From: Bdellovibrionales bacterium
GTDB lineage: Bacteria > Bdellovibrionota > Bdellovibrionia > Bdellovibrionales > UBA1609
Assembly: GCA_027459485.1 (NCBI GenBank)
Contig: DAIDIG010000010.1
Location: 25,719 to 89,718, forward strand
Reading direction: 5' to 3'
DNA length: 64,000 nt
Numbering within the stretch: the first letter of the stretch is position 1; every line of letters begins with the position of its first letter. Below the pieces are notes generated by a model. It ran no database searches. It saw only the letters and a program-made list of their open reading frames with translations, and was not told where the DNA came from. Of the stretch, positions 54,612-63,569 are shown piece by piece. A program made the position numbers and the translations under genes.

Positions 54612-55586
54612 ATGCCGAAGGCGGATTTTTATTCGGTTCTCGGTGTTCCACGAGCGGCCACACAAGACGAAATCAAAAAGGCCTATCGTAAACTGGCATT
54701 GCAATACCATCCCGACAAAAACCCCGGCAACAAGGCTGCCGAAGATAAATTCAAAGAAGTCAGCGAAGCTTACGAAGTTTTGCACAACCCAAAGAGCCGA
54801 CAGGTCTATGACAATTTTGGCCACGCGGGCGGCCCTCAGCCGACGGCGCAAAGTTATTACACCGGCCCGAATTTTGAGGATTTTGACTTCGAACCGTACC
54901 GTCGTACTTATACCACACAATCGGCGTACGACTTGTTCAATGACATCTTCGGCGATGTGTTTACTCAGCGCGCGCGGCGCGGGCCGCCGAAAACGCGTGG
55001 TGCAGATCTGCGCTACAATTTAAGCATCTCATTCGAAGAGGCCGCGCAAGGCGCCGAAAAGCAAATTCGCTTTATGCGCGATCGAAGCGGTAGAGAAGAC
55101 ACCGCCACATTGCTTGTAAATGTGCCGCCGGGGGTTAATAACGGCCAGCGCCTAAAGCTAAAAGGCGAAGGCGATTCGGGCAGCGGGGGCGGTGAAAACG
55201 GCGACCTGTATGTCATTGTGACTTTGCATGAGCACCCGCTCTTCAAGCGGCAGGGCAATGACGTTCTTATGGATCTGCCGATTTCATTTGTCGATGCTCT
55301 TGCCGGGACGGAAGTCGAAGTTCCAACATTAACGGGGCGGGCCACTTTAAAAGTTCCACCCAACACCCACCCTGGGCAGGTTTTTCGCTTGCGCGGCAAA
55401 GGCTTTAAAGAATTGAATGCAACCCGCGTGGGCGATATGCTTCTTCGCGTGGTCGTAGATATCCCCGCGAGCCTTACGGCTGAACAAATCGCGTCCATTC
55501 GGCAGGTTATGGGCGGCGGTGAATCGACTCCACTGGTGAAAGAATTTAAAGAGAAAATAAAACGCGTCTTCGACGGCCGGAAGTGA
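54612..55586 (+). CDS. cbpA: DnaJ-family co-chaperone without zinc finger (CbpA/DjlA-type)
   Basis: The 324-residue protein has a complete J-domain (residues about 4-68: [28 protein letters not shown] with an intact HPD). A Gly/Phe/Tyr-containing linker and the two C-terminal substrate-binding beta domains follow ([20 protein letters not shown] onward). The CxxCxGxG zinc repeats of DnaJ are absent, giving type II (CbpA) architecture. ATG 54612 has AAGG upstream. Its location beside grpE suggests it is the main or a heat-induced partner of DnaK here. Confidence 0.9.
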   Translation: MPKADFYSVLGVPRAATQDEIKKAYRKLALQYHPDKNPGNKAAEDKFKEVSEAYEVLHNPKSRQVYDNFGHAGGPQPTAQSYYTGPNFEDFDFEPYRRTYTTQSAYDLFNDIFGDVFTQRARRGPPKTRGADLRYNLSISFEEAAQGAEKQIRFMRDRSGREDTATLLVNVPPGVNNGQRLKLKGEGDSGSGGGENGDLYVIVTLHEHPLFKRQGNDVLMDLPISFVDALAGTEVEVPTLTGRATLKVPPNTHPGQVFRLRGKGFKELNATRVGDMLLRVVVDIPASLTAEQIASIRQVMGGGESTPLVKEFKEKIKRVFDGRK

Positions 55587-55587
55587 A

Positions 55588-57555
55588 ATGAAAGCGAAAT
55601 GCGCGCGGTTTTTGACGATCGCCTGGATATTTTTAGCTATTGGTTGCGCCCACACGAAGCAGGCGCCGCCGCCCGCAACACGCTCATTTCAAACCGAAAT
55701 GGCGCGAGCGCGCTACGACATTCGCCGCCACTATAACAAAGCCGCTGTTCGCCGCTTGAGCTCGCTGGTTTCTCGAGATCCTCAGAGCGGGACCGACGAG
55801 GCCTACCTTTTACTCGGCCACCTGTATTATCGCGCTGCCGACTATACAAAGTCCTATCGGGCCTTTATTTCAGTCTTGAACTGGCAATTCAAAAGCCCCC
55901 TTGAAACCCAGGCCAAGATCGGGGCCGCACGCGCGCTGTTCAAGCTTTCGCGTTACGACGAGGCTCTTAATTTCACCAAGATGCTTCTGAAGCAAGATGA
56001 CCTCCCGGCAAACATTCGACTCGAGGCCAACTACTTACAGTACAATATCCAGTGGGAGCTCGGTGATCGGCTGGACGCTCTTCGCTCTCTTGTTTACCTC
56101 GCTGAAAACGACAATAACTCGGCAAATCGCGAGCGATATCACATTCGCGCGATGGATATTGTTGACTCCTCCTTGACCGATCAACAGATCGCCACCGTTG
56201 CGAATGACCCGACATTTGAGTTTGTGCAACTCCCAGCCCTTTACCATGTGGGCGTTCAAGCTTTCGAGGGCCGCGACTACGATAACGCCGAGAGCTTTTT
56301 GCAAAAATTGATTTCAAAAGACCCGAATTCTGACTTGGCTCAAAGTGCGAAGAAGTACGTGCAGCAGATCGAGGCGCGTCGCCAAGTTGCTCCCTACACG
56401 ATTGGAGCGGTATTGCCGCTTTCGAGCAAAGACGAAATGATCAGCGAGAGCGCTCGGCGTACCCTGCGCGGACTTGAGCTTGGCCTTGGAATTTTCGACA
56501 AGCATCCGTCGAATTTCAAACTCGCGGTGCTCGACAGTGAGGGGAACCCCGACGTCGCCAGACGTGACGTTGAGAGACTGGTCGTGGAAGACAACGTGAT
56601 CGCAATCGTTGGAGATCTGCTATCGCGAACGGCTCAACCGGTGGCCGAAAAGGCTGACGAGTTGGGTGTACCAGACATTAGTCTATCGCAAAAGCTTCAT
56701 CTGACGGATGTTGGCGAGAATGTGTTTCAGAATGCTCTTACAGGCAGCGCGCTTGTAAAGGAACTTGTCCAAACCGCCATGAATAAATATGGTATGCGCC
56801 GCTTTGCTATACTTTACCCTAACGACGGCTACGGAGTTGAGTACGCCAATTTGTTTTGGGATGAGGTGTCCTCGCTCGGCGGCACTATCGCCGGCGCACA
56901 AATCTACGCACAAAACGAAACGGATTTTCACGGTTCGGTTTCACGGTTACTCGGCACTTTTTATCTCGAGGCGCGCGATGACGAATACGTTTCAAGGCTG
57001 AAAAAGTGGTACCACGACCAGCGCCAGATTTCGCCTCACCGCCATATCTCTATACCAGATGACATTTTGCCTCCGGTCGTTGATTTTGACGCCATATTCA
57101 TCCCTGATGACGTGAAAGCGCTTGGCCAAATTACGTCTCGGCTTAGCGCAAGTGACGTCGGCGACAATGTTTGGCTGCTCGGCACGAATCTTTGGAACAC
57201 TCAATCTCTCATCGATCGCGGCACTCAAATGGCAGATAAGACGCTCTTTGTGGATTCAACTGGCGTGGTCGACAATTCGTTCACCCGAACGAAATTCTAT
57301 TCTGATTATCAGTCGATGTTTGGCGAACCGCCATCGGTATTCGAAGCGCAGGCGTTTGACACTGGTCGCATTCTCAAATCTCTCATTGATAACGGAGCGC
57401 GCTCCCGCCCCAGTTTACGCGAGGCTCTTCTGACAGTACGACAATTTCATGGATTGGTTGGAGATATCAGCGTCGACTCTGATCGAGAATTCACGCGTCC
57501 ATTGACGGTTTTATCGGCTAAAGGCGGCAAAATCGCGCCTGCCGATATGCATTAA
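55588..57555 (+). CDS. LpoA-like lipoprotein: TPR plus type I periplasmic-binding fold
   Basis: The 655-residue protein has a lipobox (LAIGC, Cys near residue 20). TPR repeats cover the first 260 residues or so (AYLLLGHLYYRAADYTKSYR, AFISVLNWQFKSPLETQAKI). A Peripla_BP_6/LivJ-like domain starts near 268 (YTIGAVLPLSSKDEMISESA, then VLDSEGNPDVARRDVERLVV and AIVGDLLSRTAQPV). This order matches LpoA, the outer-membrane activator of penicillin-binding protein 1A, although solute-receptor relatives share the fold. It starts 1 bp after the cbpA stop. The 3' end carries CCCCTT, which can pair with the next gene's ribosome site. Confidence 0.82.
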   Translation: MKAKCARFLTIAWIFLAIGCAHTKQAPPPATRSFQTEMARARYDIRRHYNKAAVRRLSSLVSRDPQSGTDEAYLLLGHLYYRAADYTKSYRAFISVLNWQFKSPLETQAKIGAARALFKLSRYDEALNFTKMLLKQDDLPANIRLEANYLQYNIQWELGDRLDALRSLVYLAENDNNSANRERYHIRAMDIVDSSLTDQQIATVANDPTFEFVQLPALYHVGVQAFEGRDYDNAESFLQKLISKDPNSDLAQSAKKYVQQIEARRQVAPYTIGAVLPLSSKDEMISESARRTLRGLELGLGIFDKHPSNFKLAVLDSEGNPDVARRDVERLVVEDNVIAIVGDLLSRTAQPVAEKADELGVPDISLSQKLHLTDVGENVFQNALTGSALVKELVQTAMNKYGMRRFAILYPNDGYGVEYANLFWDEVSSLGGTIAGAQIYAQNETDFHGSVSRLLGTFYLEARDDEYVSRLKKWYHDQRQISPHRHISIPDDILPPVVDFDAIFIPDDVKALGQITSRLSASDVGDNVWLLGTNLWNTQSLIDRGTQMADKTLFVDSTGVVDNSFTRTKFYSDYQSMFGEPPSVFEAQAFDTGRILKSLIDNGARSRPSLREALLTVRQFHGLVGDISVDSDREFTRPLTVLSAKGGKIAPADMH

Positions 57556-57600
57556 CCCCTTCTCTTCACAGCATTGTCCAATTTGCGAAAGGGGGGTGCC

Positions 57601-57972
57601 ATGATGGGTGCCATACCAGAAAAAATACTGACCGTTTGTCGAGAAAAGCTCCTGACGAAAAAATCTGAACTGCTCAATCGAATTCGCGATAATTTTCATG
57701 ATTACCGGTCCAGAGATCGAGGTGGAGACGAAACGGACCAGGCTGCCGACGTGCTAGCTGAAGGTCAGTTTCTTGCAAATCAAGATCGTTTGCGCCATCA
57801 ACTTTTAGAAGTCGAAATCGCTCTAGCCAAGATTGAGCGTGGCATCTATGGGGTTTGCGAAGAAACGGAAGAGCCCATCGAGGTCGAGCGGCTTTTGTCG
57901 ATACCCTGGACTCGACTGAGTGTCGAAGGCGCTGAGATTCGCGAAGACATTTCAAAGCGTCACGCCAAATAA
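57601..57972 (+). CDS. DksA/TraR-family protein with degenerate zinc finger
   Basis: DksA-type proteins bind the RNA polymerase secondary channel. The 123-residue protein has the coiled-coil pair (VCREKLLTKKSELLNRIRDN and LANQDRLRHQLLEVEIALAK) with an acidic turn GGDETDQAAD. The zinc region GIYGVCEETEEPIEVERLLS keeps only Cys86: the CxxC reads CEET, and the second pair is missing (WTRLSVEGAEI). The turn has Asp/Glu in place of the DxxDxA tip, so activity cannot be predicted. ATG 57601 (or 57604) follows GGGGGG, 4 nt away. It lies directly upstream of lon. Confidence 0.82.
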   Translation: MMGAIPEKILTVCREKLLTKKSELLNRIRDNFHDYRSRDRGGDETDQAADVLAEGQFLANQDRLRHQLLEVEIALAKIERGIYGVCEETEEPIEVERLLSIPWTRLSVEGAEIREDISKRHAK

Positions 57973-58002
57973 TCGTTAAAACATTCTCAAAAGAGATCTA
58001 AA

Positions 58003-58049
58003 GCCTCCACACACAAATCCGAAAAGATAACTAGCGTATCTGTGGAGGC
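58003..58049 (+). promoter_or_regulatory. Inverted repeat occluding the lon ribosome-binding site
   Basis: GCCTCCACA (58003-58011) is perfectly complementary to TGTGGAGGC (58041-58049), which contains the lon GGAGG (58044-58048), 4 nt before the ATG. Within the 29-nt loop GATA (58026-58029) can pair with TATC (58037-58040), stacking directly on the outer stem. In the mRNA this would hide the ribosome site, as in RNA thermometers; as DNA it could instead be an operator. It does not match CIRCE. Confidence 0.6.
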
Positions 58050-58052
58050 GAC

Positions 58053-60464
58053 ATGAAGTTTGACGACAAAGTCATTAGCGTACCGGAAAATTTGCCGCTT
58101 TTACCCATTCGGGACGTCGTAATATTTCCGTACATGATTTTCCCGTTGTATGTTGGCCGCGAAAATTCGATTCGTGCAGTCGAAGAAGCTCTCGCGAAGA
58201 ATCGACTTATCTTCTTGGCCTCGCAAAAGGAAATTTCTGAAGAAAACCCGTCCGAGAGTTCGATCTACAAGGTCGGCACCGTAGCTATGATCTTGCGGAT
58301 GCGAAAGCTCCCCGATGGCCGGGTCAAAATTTTCATTCAAGGTGTTTCAAAGGGCGAGATCAAGTCCTATGTTAAAACAGACCCCTACTTTGAGGTTCGC
58401 TGCGATAAGATCCCGGATGTACCGATACAGGGTTCGCCGATTGAATTCGAAGCGATGATTCGAACCGCGAAAGAGCATCTTGAAAAGATCATCGCTCTCG
58501 GCCGTATGCTCTCGCCCGACATATTGCTGGTTCTTGACGATGTAACCGATCCGGGCCGTATGGCTGACTTGATTGCGTCGAACTTAAATTTGAAAGTCGG
58601 CGATGCTCAGCGCGTGCTCGAGACACACGATCAGAAAAAACGTCTGCAACTTGTGAACGATATTCTTGCCAACGAGCTCGAAGTGCTTCAAATGCAAGCC
58701 AAGATTCGCAGTCAGGCGAAGGACGAAATGTCGAAATCGCAACGCGAATACTTTTTACGCGAGCAAATGCGCGCGATAAAAAATGAGCTCGGCGACGGCG
58801 ACACCAAATCAGAAGAAGTTGATGAGCTGCGCGAGAAAATTAAAGCAAAGGGCATGCCCGAGTCCGTACAAATCGAAGCGCTTAAACAACTCGGTCGCTT
58901 GGAGCGTATGCATCCCGATGCGAGCGAAGCTTCAATGCTCCGCACTTACCTGGATTGGCTCATTGATTTGCCGTGGTCACAATCTTCCACTGACATCCTG
59001 GATATAGACCGAGCGCGAAAGATATTAGACGAAGATCACTATGACCTTCATAAGGTTAAAGATCGTATTCTCGAGTTTCTGGCTGTTCGAAAGCTAAAAG
59101 AAAAGGATTTGCGCGGGCCCATTCTGTGCTTTGCTGGCCCACCGGGGGTCGGTAAAACCTCATTAGGTAAGAGCATCGCCAAGGCCATGGGCCGCGAATA
59201 CTTCCGTCTCTCACTGGGCGGAGTGAAAGACGAGGCTGAAATTCGCGGTCATCGTCGCACATATGTCGGCGCCATGCCCGGCAAAATTATTCAAGCACTC
59301 AAGGCGGTAAAGACAAACAACCCCGTAATGGTGCTGGATGAAATTGATAAATTGGGTAGTGACTTCAGGGGCGACCCAAGTGCGGCCATGCTTGAGGTTT
59401 TAGATCCGGAGCAAAATTCTACTTTTCGCGATAATTACCTCAATGTCGACTTTGATTTGAGTAACGTGCTTTTTATTGCAACTGCAAACGTGATTGAGAA
59501 TATCCCGGGCGCACTTCGCGATCGTATGGAGCTCATCCATATTTCGGGATACACCGAGAACGACAAGCTCGTCATCGCACGCAATCATATTATTGAGAAA
59601 CAAATCAAGCAGAATGGTGTGACACCAGAACATGTCGACTTCACAGATGAAGGTGTACGTAACATCATCGCCGGTTATACAAGAGAAGCGGGTGTACGAA
59701 ATCTTGAGCGCGAGATTGGCTCTATCTGCCGAAAAATTGCAAAGCGCGTTGTCAGCGGCGACACGTCGAAGGTTCTGGTGAACGGCGAGAATGTTCATGA
59801 TCTTCTTGGCGCGCCTCGCTTTTTGCGCGACGAACGCTTAACTGAAAGTCAGGTGGGTATCGTCACGGGTCTTGCGTGGACGCAAGTCGGCGGCGAAATC
59901 CTTTACGTCGAAGCTTTGAAAATGAAAGGCAAGGGCGGCCTTGTGCTTACCGGGCAACTCGGTGATGTGATGAAAGAGTCGGCAAAGGCCGCACTTTCAT
60001 ACGCCCATGCTCACGCTGAAGAGCTCGGTATCGATGAGTCGGTTTTTGAAAATACCGAGATACATGTGCATTTGCCTGCTGGAGCAACTCCGAAAGACGG
60101 CCCCTCGGCCGGTATCACTCTTGCCACTGCGATCATCAGTCTTCTGACCGATACACCGGTGCGGATGGACCTCGCGATGACGGGCGAGGTGACACTCGCG
60201 GGGCGCGTCCTGCCGATCGGCGGCGTGCGCGAAAAGGCACTGGCTGCGCTCAATCACGGCGTCACTACTGTCATTTTGCCTCTAGCAAACCAAAAAGATC
60301 TTGCCGACATACCTGATCAGTTCAAAGAAAAGATGAAATTTATTTTCGTCGAAAATGTCGATGAGGTTTTGGCTGTCGCGTTTGATCGTAAAGCCGATCG
60401 CAAAGCCGTGGGAGCAAAACTCAACAAAAAGCCAAAGATACCGCGAGCGGCGTCAGCGGCTTAA
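58053..60464 (+). CDS. lon: ATP-dependent protease Lon
   Basis: Lon degrades misfolded and regulatory proteins. The 803-residue protein has the N-terminal LAN domain ([20 protein letters not shown]), a helical coiled region, the AAA+ module with Walker A GPPGVGKT (362-369) and Walker [10 protein letters not shown], and the protease domain. The latter has catalytic Ser685 in [10 protein letters not shown] and Lys728 in [10 protein letters not shown]. Their 43-residue spacing equals that of E. coli Lon. The start has a strong GGAGG that is part of an inverted repeat. It ends 12 bp inside the convergent HTH gene. Confidence 0.97.
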   Translation: MKFDDKVISVPENLPLLPIRDVVIFPYMIFPLYVGRENSIRAVEEALAKNRLIFLASQKEISEENPSESSIYKVGTVAMILRMRKLPDGRVKIFIQGVSKGEIKSYVKTDPYFEVRCDKIPDVPIQGSPIEFEAMIRTAKEHLEKIIALGRMLSPDILLVLDDVTDPGRMADLIASNLNLKVGDAQRVLETHDQKKRLQLVNDILANELEVLQMQAKIRSQAKDEMSKSQREYFLREQMRAIKNELGDGDTKSEEVDELREKIKAKGMPESVQIEALKQLGRLERMHPDASEASMLRTYLDWLIDLPWSQSSTDILDIDRARKILDEDHYDLHKVKDRILEFLAVRKLKEKDLRGPILCFAGPPGVGKTSLGKSIAKAMGREYFRLSLGGVKDEAEIRGHRRTYVGAMPGKIIQALKAVKTNNPVMVLDEIDKLGSDFRGDPSAAMLEVLDPEQNSTFRDNYLNVDFDLSNVLFIATANVIENIPGALRDRMELIHISGYTENDKLVIARNHIIEKQIKQNGVTPEHVDFTDEGVRNIIAGYTREAGVRNLEREIGSICRKIAKRVVSGDTSKVLVNGENVHDLLGAPRFLRDERLTESQVGIVTGLAWTQVGGEILYVEALKMKGKGGLVLTGQLGDVMKESAKAALSYAHAHAEELGIDESVFENTEIHVHLPAGATPKDGPSAGITLATAIISLLTDTPVRMDLAMTGEVTLAGRVLPIGGVREKALAALNHGVTTVILPLANQKDLADIPDQFKEKMKFIFVENVDEVLAVAFDRKADRKAVGAKLNKKPKIPRAASAA

Positions 60465-60962
60465 ATTCAAGCGCTCGTTTTCGGCCTCAAGAATTGTAAC
60501 GAGCGTCTTGAGGTCGCTGACTTCTTCTTTGAGTTCGGTAATTTGCTTTTCTTTTTCTTGCAGAACTGACACGTACGCACTTTTCAGCTCTTGCATCATC
60601 CTCTTTGCCGAATCGAGCAGCACATCGGTCGCTTGAAGTGTCGGGCCTTCGGGTGCCATTGCGGCCTCGTTTAAACTCTGATTTGGATGATTTGATTCCA
60701 TTGCCTTTTCACTCATCACATGGCCGTACTTAGTTGGCGGGCGTTCGGCAAGCCAGTATTTGCCCGCCTCGAACCGATATTCAATATCGCCTGAGCGAAT
60801 CCTCCTGCGAAGCGTCGACAGGCTTATTCGATACTTGGCTGAGTATTCATTTAGCGGCAAATACCCTTCGAGCAACAACTCTACCACCCCATTTTGACTA
60901 CTCAAACAGTACCACAGTTGCCTACAATGTAAAGCCCGCGGCGGTATGATTTGACTAGCCAT
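60453..60962 (-). CDS. Helix-turn-helix regulator with C-terminal coiled coil
   Basis: The 169-residue protein has a MerR/excisionase-like HTH at about residues 33-70 (GYLPLNEYSAKYRISLSTLRRRIRSGDI, with a wing-like YRFEAGKYWLAE). A linker leads to a coiled coil at about 120-167 (LQEKEKQITELKEEVSDLKT ... LEAENERL). The start is uncertain: the ATG at 60962 sits at the centre of a 22-bp palindrome and the first 28 residues look non-conserved, so a GTG or TTG start nearer the HTH (about 60887-60875) is possible. It diverges from the patatin gene, 26 bp away, and likely binds the palindrome and regulates both. Confidence 0.75.
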   Translation of the reverse strand: MASQIIPPRALHCRQLWYCLSSQNGVVELLLEGYLPLNEYSAKYRISLSTLRRRIRSGDIEYRFEAGKYWLAERPPTKYGHVMSEKAMESNHPNQSLNEAAMAPEGPTLQATDVLLDSAKRMMQELKSAYVSVLQEKEKQITELKEEVSDLKTLVTILEAENERLNLSR

Positions 60963-60973
60963 ATGGCTAGTCA
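60952..60973. promoter_or_regulatory. Perfect 22-bp palindrome between HTH regulator and patatin genes
   Basis: The half-site TGACTAGCCAT (60952-60962) is followed immediately by its exact reverse complement (60963-60973), with no spacer. It covers the putative start codon of the HTH gene and lies 15 bp before the patatin ATG. The position fits an operator for the adjacent regulator. A role as a recombination or modification site cannot be excluded. Confidence 0.65.
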
Positions 60974-60988
60974 GACAATTTTACCTAT

Positions 60989-62206
60989 ATGCGTTTAAGC
61001 GAGAAGCAGAATGTCGCGCTAGTCCTAAGTGGTGGGGGCGTGAAGGCTGCAGCATTTCATATTGGAGTTTGCATCGGTCTTCGCGAAATGGGTTTTCGCT
61101 TCGCCGGTGGCAGCCCGGAACATGTAACTAACGTGTTCTCAGATAACTCAATGACATTCAAAACATACGTAGGTTCAAGCGCAGGTTCTGTGATCGCCAC
61201 ATTTCTTGCTGCTGGTTACGATATCGACTCGATCGTGAATGCGTTTATGCAAGGGTCGGGGCAAACGGTCACCCCCACCCGAAATCGGCGACGCGACCCA
61301 AGCCCCAGTTATTTACGTCCATTGAATTATCGCGATCTATTTTCACTTAACGTGAGCGCTGGTCACCCTGCCCGGGTCTTTTCGAGCTTTTTTAAGAAAA
61401 CGCCGGTCATTAGCGGCGGCATCGAAGTGCTCCTAAAACGCGGCTTTAAGGTGAACGGAATTTTTTCGACCAACAATCTCGAGAAGTACCTGCGCGAAAA
61501 CGCCCACCCAGAGAATACGTTTAAGTCTCTTGGAGTAAAACTCTACATCGTGGCAACACAGCTCAACCATTCGCGAAAAGTTGTTTTTGGGGATTTCGCC
61601 GAGACCATTAAGGACGAGCAGATTAAATACGCCCCGTTTGCTTCGGTCAGCCAGGCCGTAGCGGCTTCAGCGGCACTGCCGCCATTTTTTGCGCCGTATC
61701 CGATTCAAGACGACCGCGGTCGCGAGCACTGGTATTTCGATGGCGAGATTCGCGATACGCTTTCAACCCACGTCGCAGCCGACCACGGGGCTGATTTAAT
61801 CATCGCCTCGTATTCTATTCAGCCCTATCACTTCAACAAAGAAATCGGTTCGCTCCACGAATTCGGCATGCCGATCATTTTTAATCAGGCGCTCTATCAG
61901 GTTGTGCAGCAAAAAATCACAAACCACATTCGCACGCAAAAAATGATAAAAAACCTGATCGGGACTGTGGACGGCTATCTAAAAGAAGCGAACATCCCGG
62001 CTGAGCATCGCGAGAAACTGCTCGAGATTTTGATTTCGCGAACGAATTTTAAACCGAACGCCGAATATGTTTACATTCACCCGTCGCCGCACGACTACGA
62101 GATGTTTTTCGCCGACCACTTCAGTTTAAACCCTGACATCTTAGCGAAAATCGTAAAAACCGGCTTTCGCTCGGCTATGACATCTCTCCGAAAATACGCG
62201 GTGTAG
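60989..62206 (+). CDS. Patatin-like phospholipase
   Basis: The 405-residue protein has the patatin oxyanion loop ALVLSGGGVKAAAFHIGVCI near residue 9, the nucleophile GxSxG in YVGSSAGSVIA near residue 62, and the dyad Asp in YFDGEIRDTLS (DG-E rather than the common DG-G/A). These support acyl-hydrolase activity on phospholipids. There is no signal peptide, and the C-terminal 130 residues are helical. It diverges from an HTH gene across a palindrome. Some patatins are immunity effectors, but no nucleotide cyclase or sensor gene is next to it here. Confidence 0.88.
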   Translation: MRLSEKQNVALVLSGGGVKAAAFHIGVCIGLREMGFRFAGGSPEHVTNVFSDNSMTFKTYVGSSAGSVIATFLAAGYDIDSIVNAFMQGSGQTVTPTRNRRRDPSPSYLRPLNYRDLFSLNVSAGHPARVFSSFFKKTPVISGGIEVLLKRGFKVNGIFSTNNLEKYLRENAHPENTFKSLGVKLYIVATQLNHSRKVVFGDFAETIKDEQIKYAPFASVSQAVAASAALPPFFAPYPIQDDRGREHWYFDGEIRDTLSTHVAADHGADLIIASYSIQPYHFNKEIGSLHEFGMPIIFNQALYQVVQQKITNHIRTQKMIKNLIGTVDGYLKEANIPAEHREKLLEILISRTNFKPNAEYVYIHPSPHDYEMFFADHFSLNPDILAKIVKTGFRSAMTSLRKYAV

Positions 62207-62252
62207 CACAACATTAAAGACCGAGACTTCTCGCAGTTCGCCGGCATACGCG

Positions 62253-62277
62253 GCGGCTCATGGCCGCACCGATTTTA
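62253..62277 (+). terminator. Weak terminator-like hairpin after patatin gene
   Basis: GCGGC (62253-62257) pairs with GCCGC (62263-62267) around a 5-nt loop, followed after 5 nt by TTTT. The stem is short and the T-run is weak, so termination is uncertain. The rest of the 172-bp gap holds nothing else recognisable except the phosphatase remnant. Confidence 0.25.
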
Positions 62278-62318
62278 ACCCGTTGCGATTCTAGTCATGA
62301 GCGACATGTCTTCTGCCT

Positions 62319-62405
62319 ATGAAAAACATGTTACTTTTACTGCGTCATGGTCAGAAACAACCTGCGGATCAATCTGCTCTACGATCCGTCACTACCACAT
62401 TGTAA
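62319..62405 (+). pseudogene. Remnant of histidine phosphatase (SixA/PGAM-like) N-terminus
   Basis: An ATG at 62319 encodes MKNMLLLLRHGQKQPADQSA, the start of a histidine phosphatase with its RHG motif, but the frame ends after 28 codons at 62405. The last part runs into the antisense 3' end of the metalloprotease gene (62379). No downstream continuation of the phosphatase is seen in the next 1.6 kb. It therefore looks like a gene cut by the arrival of the metalloprotease/IS segment. A chance match cannot be excluded because the fragment is short. Confidence 0.5.
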
Positions 62406-63569
62406 CGCCGGAAAGCTTTTGATTTTTTTCCAAACGATGATCAGACTGCCATCCTTTTCAATGTCAATAATTCGGAACACGACTAGCACGTCTGCATAAT
62501 CATAGGAGATCGCACGCAAGGCATAGGTCTGACCGACTGCCAATGGTTTTTGAGTGCTGTTCAAATAAAAATAGCCGTTTGTATGAACTCCAGAGTTTAT
62601 AGCTTGCGATTGCTGTTTACGTACAGCGGGCACGTCCTTACTTGCAGGAATAAAATTCAACAGATAAGCGAGCGCTGGAGTCGTTTCATTTACTTCATTT
62701 AAAGGTATCGACCCAATTTTAACGATGTACCCAAAATCGCATCCTGCAAACCCCGTTGAAAGTTCGCCCTGATCAAGTTCTAACTCGGCAATCGATTGGT
62801 AATCATGAGACTTGGTCGAGAAGCTATAATACGCTCCGCCACCTTCGATCGAAAGTTTGCCTTCATAAATCTCGCGGGGCAAAAGACGGAATAATCCACG
62901 ATCTGGTTGATTTTTAAACCCTGGGTATTTGGCATAGTAGGCGCCTGGGACAGCCAAAAATTTACGCTCTTTTGCGCGAATTTCATCATACATTTTCTGG
63001 ATTTGTTGAAATAAACCATTGCCTTGATCGTTCGGGGTCCATTGTAACACCGGAATCATCAAAAACTTTGCCGTCAGCAAAACATATCCGCCGACGCGAT
63101 TGGCTTCGACTTCGTTAGACTGAATGATTTGTGGATCAGCGCTCGGCATTTGATAGTGATGCGTGAATTCGTGAAATGCCAATGCAGCGAGATGAATCGT
63201 TGCTGCTTCTTCAGACAAATCTTTGTACGCTGACACAAGTTTATCGATGTTAAAACAGACGGGGCCGCCGACATCGCCGATAATTGTCGATGCCGGGACC
63301 TTATTGTTGTACTCGTCAAGACACGGACGTGTCTTTGTCGCGAGAAAGAAATTGTTGGGGGTTAAAATATCTTTAACTAATCTGTCACCAACCATCATTC
63401 GCTCTAATGAGGATTTTACCTGCGGATTCTGTACCTTATCGATCTGAATTGATTTTAGGTAATTCACCATATCCCGCTTGAGGCCGCCTCCAGTAATGAG
63501 TAGCTTAAGTGCACCCGCATCGACACCGCTCGGGTGACCACCACCGCTTGAGTTGCCGGCCTTGCCCAT
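62379..63569 (-). CDS. Putative gluzincin-type metalloprotease, apparently missing its signal peptide
   Basis: The 396-residue protein has a zinc motif HEFTHH (LALAFHEFTHHYQMP) followed after about 20 residues by NEVEANRVGG, whose Glu could be the third ligand, as in gluzincins. The N-terminus GKAGNSSGGGHPSGVDAGAL looks like the mature start of a secreted Bdellovibrio-type protein. There is no hydrophobic leader, and a TAA lies in frame two codons before the ATG, next to the end of an IS. Composition is less GC-rich than its neighbours, suggesting transfer. The C-terminal 200 residues are beta-rich and unrecognised. It may now be non-secreted and effectively inactive. Confidence 0.65.
   Translation of the reverse strand: MGKAGNSSGGGHPSGVDAGALKLLITGGGLKRDMVNYLKSIQIDKVQNPQVKSSLERMMVGDRLVKDILTPNNFFLATKTRPCLDEYNNKVPASTIIGDVGGPVCFNIDKLVSAYKDLSEEAATIHLAALAFHEFTHHYQMPSADPQIIQSNEVEANRVGGYVLLTAKFLMIPVLQWTPNDQGNGLFQQIQKMYDEIRAKERKFLAVPGAYYAKYPGFKNQPDRGLFRLLPREIYEGKLSIEGGGAYYSFSTKSHDYQSIAELELDQGELSTGFAGCDFGYIVKIGSIPLNEVNETTPALAYLLNFIPASKDVPAVRKQQSQAINSGVHTNGYFYLNSTQKPLAVGQTYALRAISYDYADVLVVFRIIDIEKDGSLIIVWKKIKSFPALQCGSDGS

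Noticed and set aside
60989..62206. Patatin gene as a CBASS-type antiphage effector
   Set aside because: No CD-NTase, ubiquitin-like or HORMA/TRIP13 gene is adjacent; the partner is only an HTH regulator.
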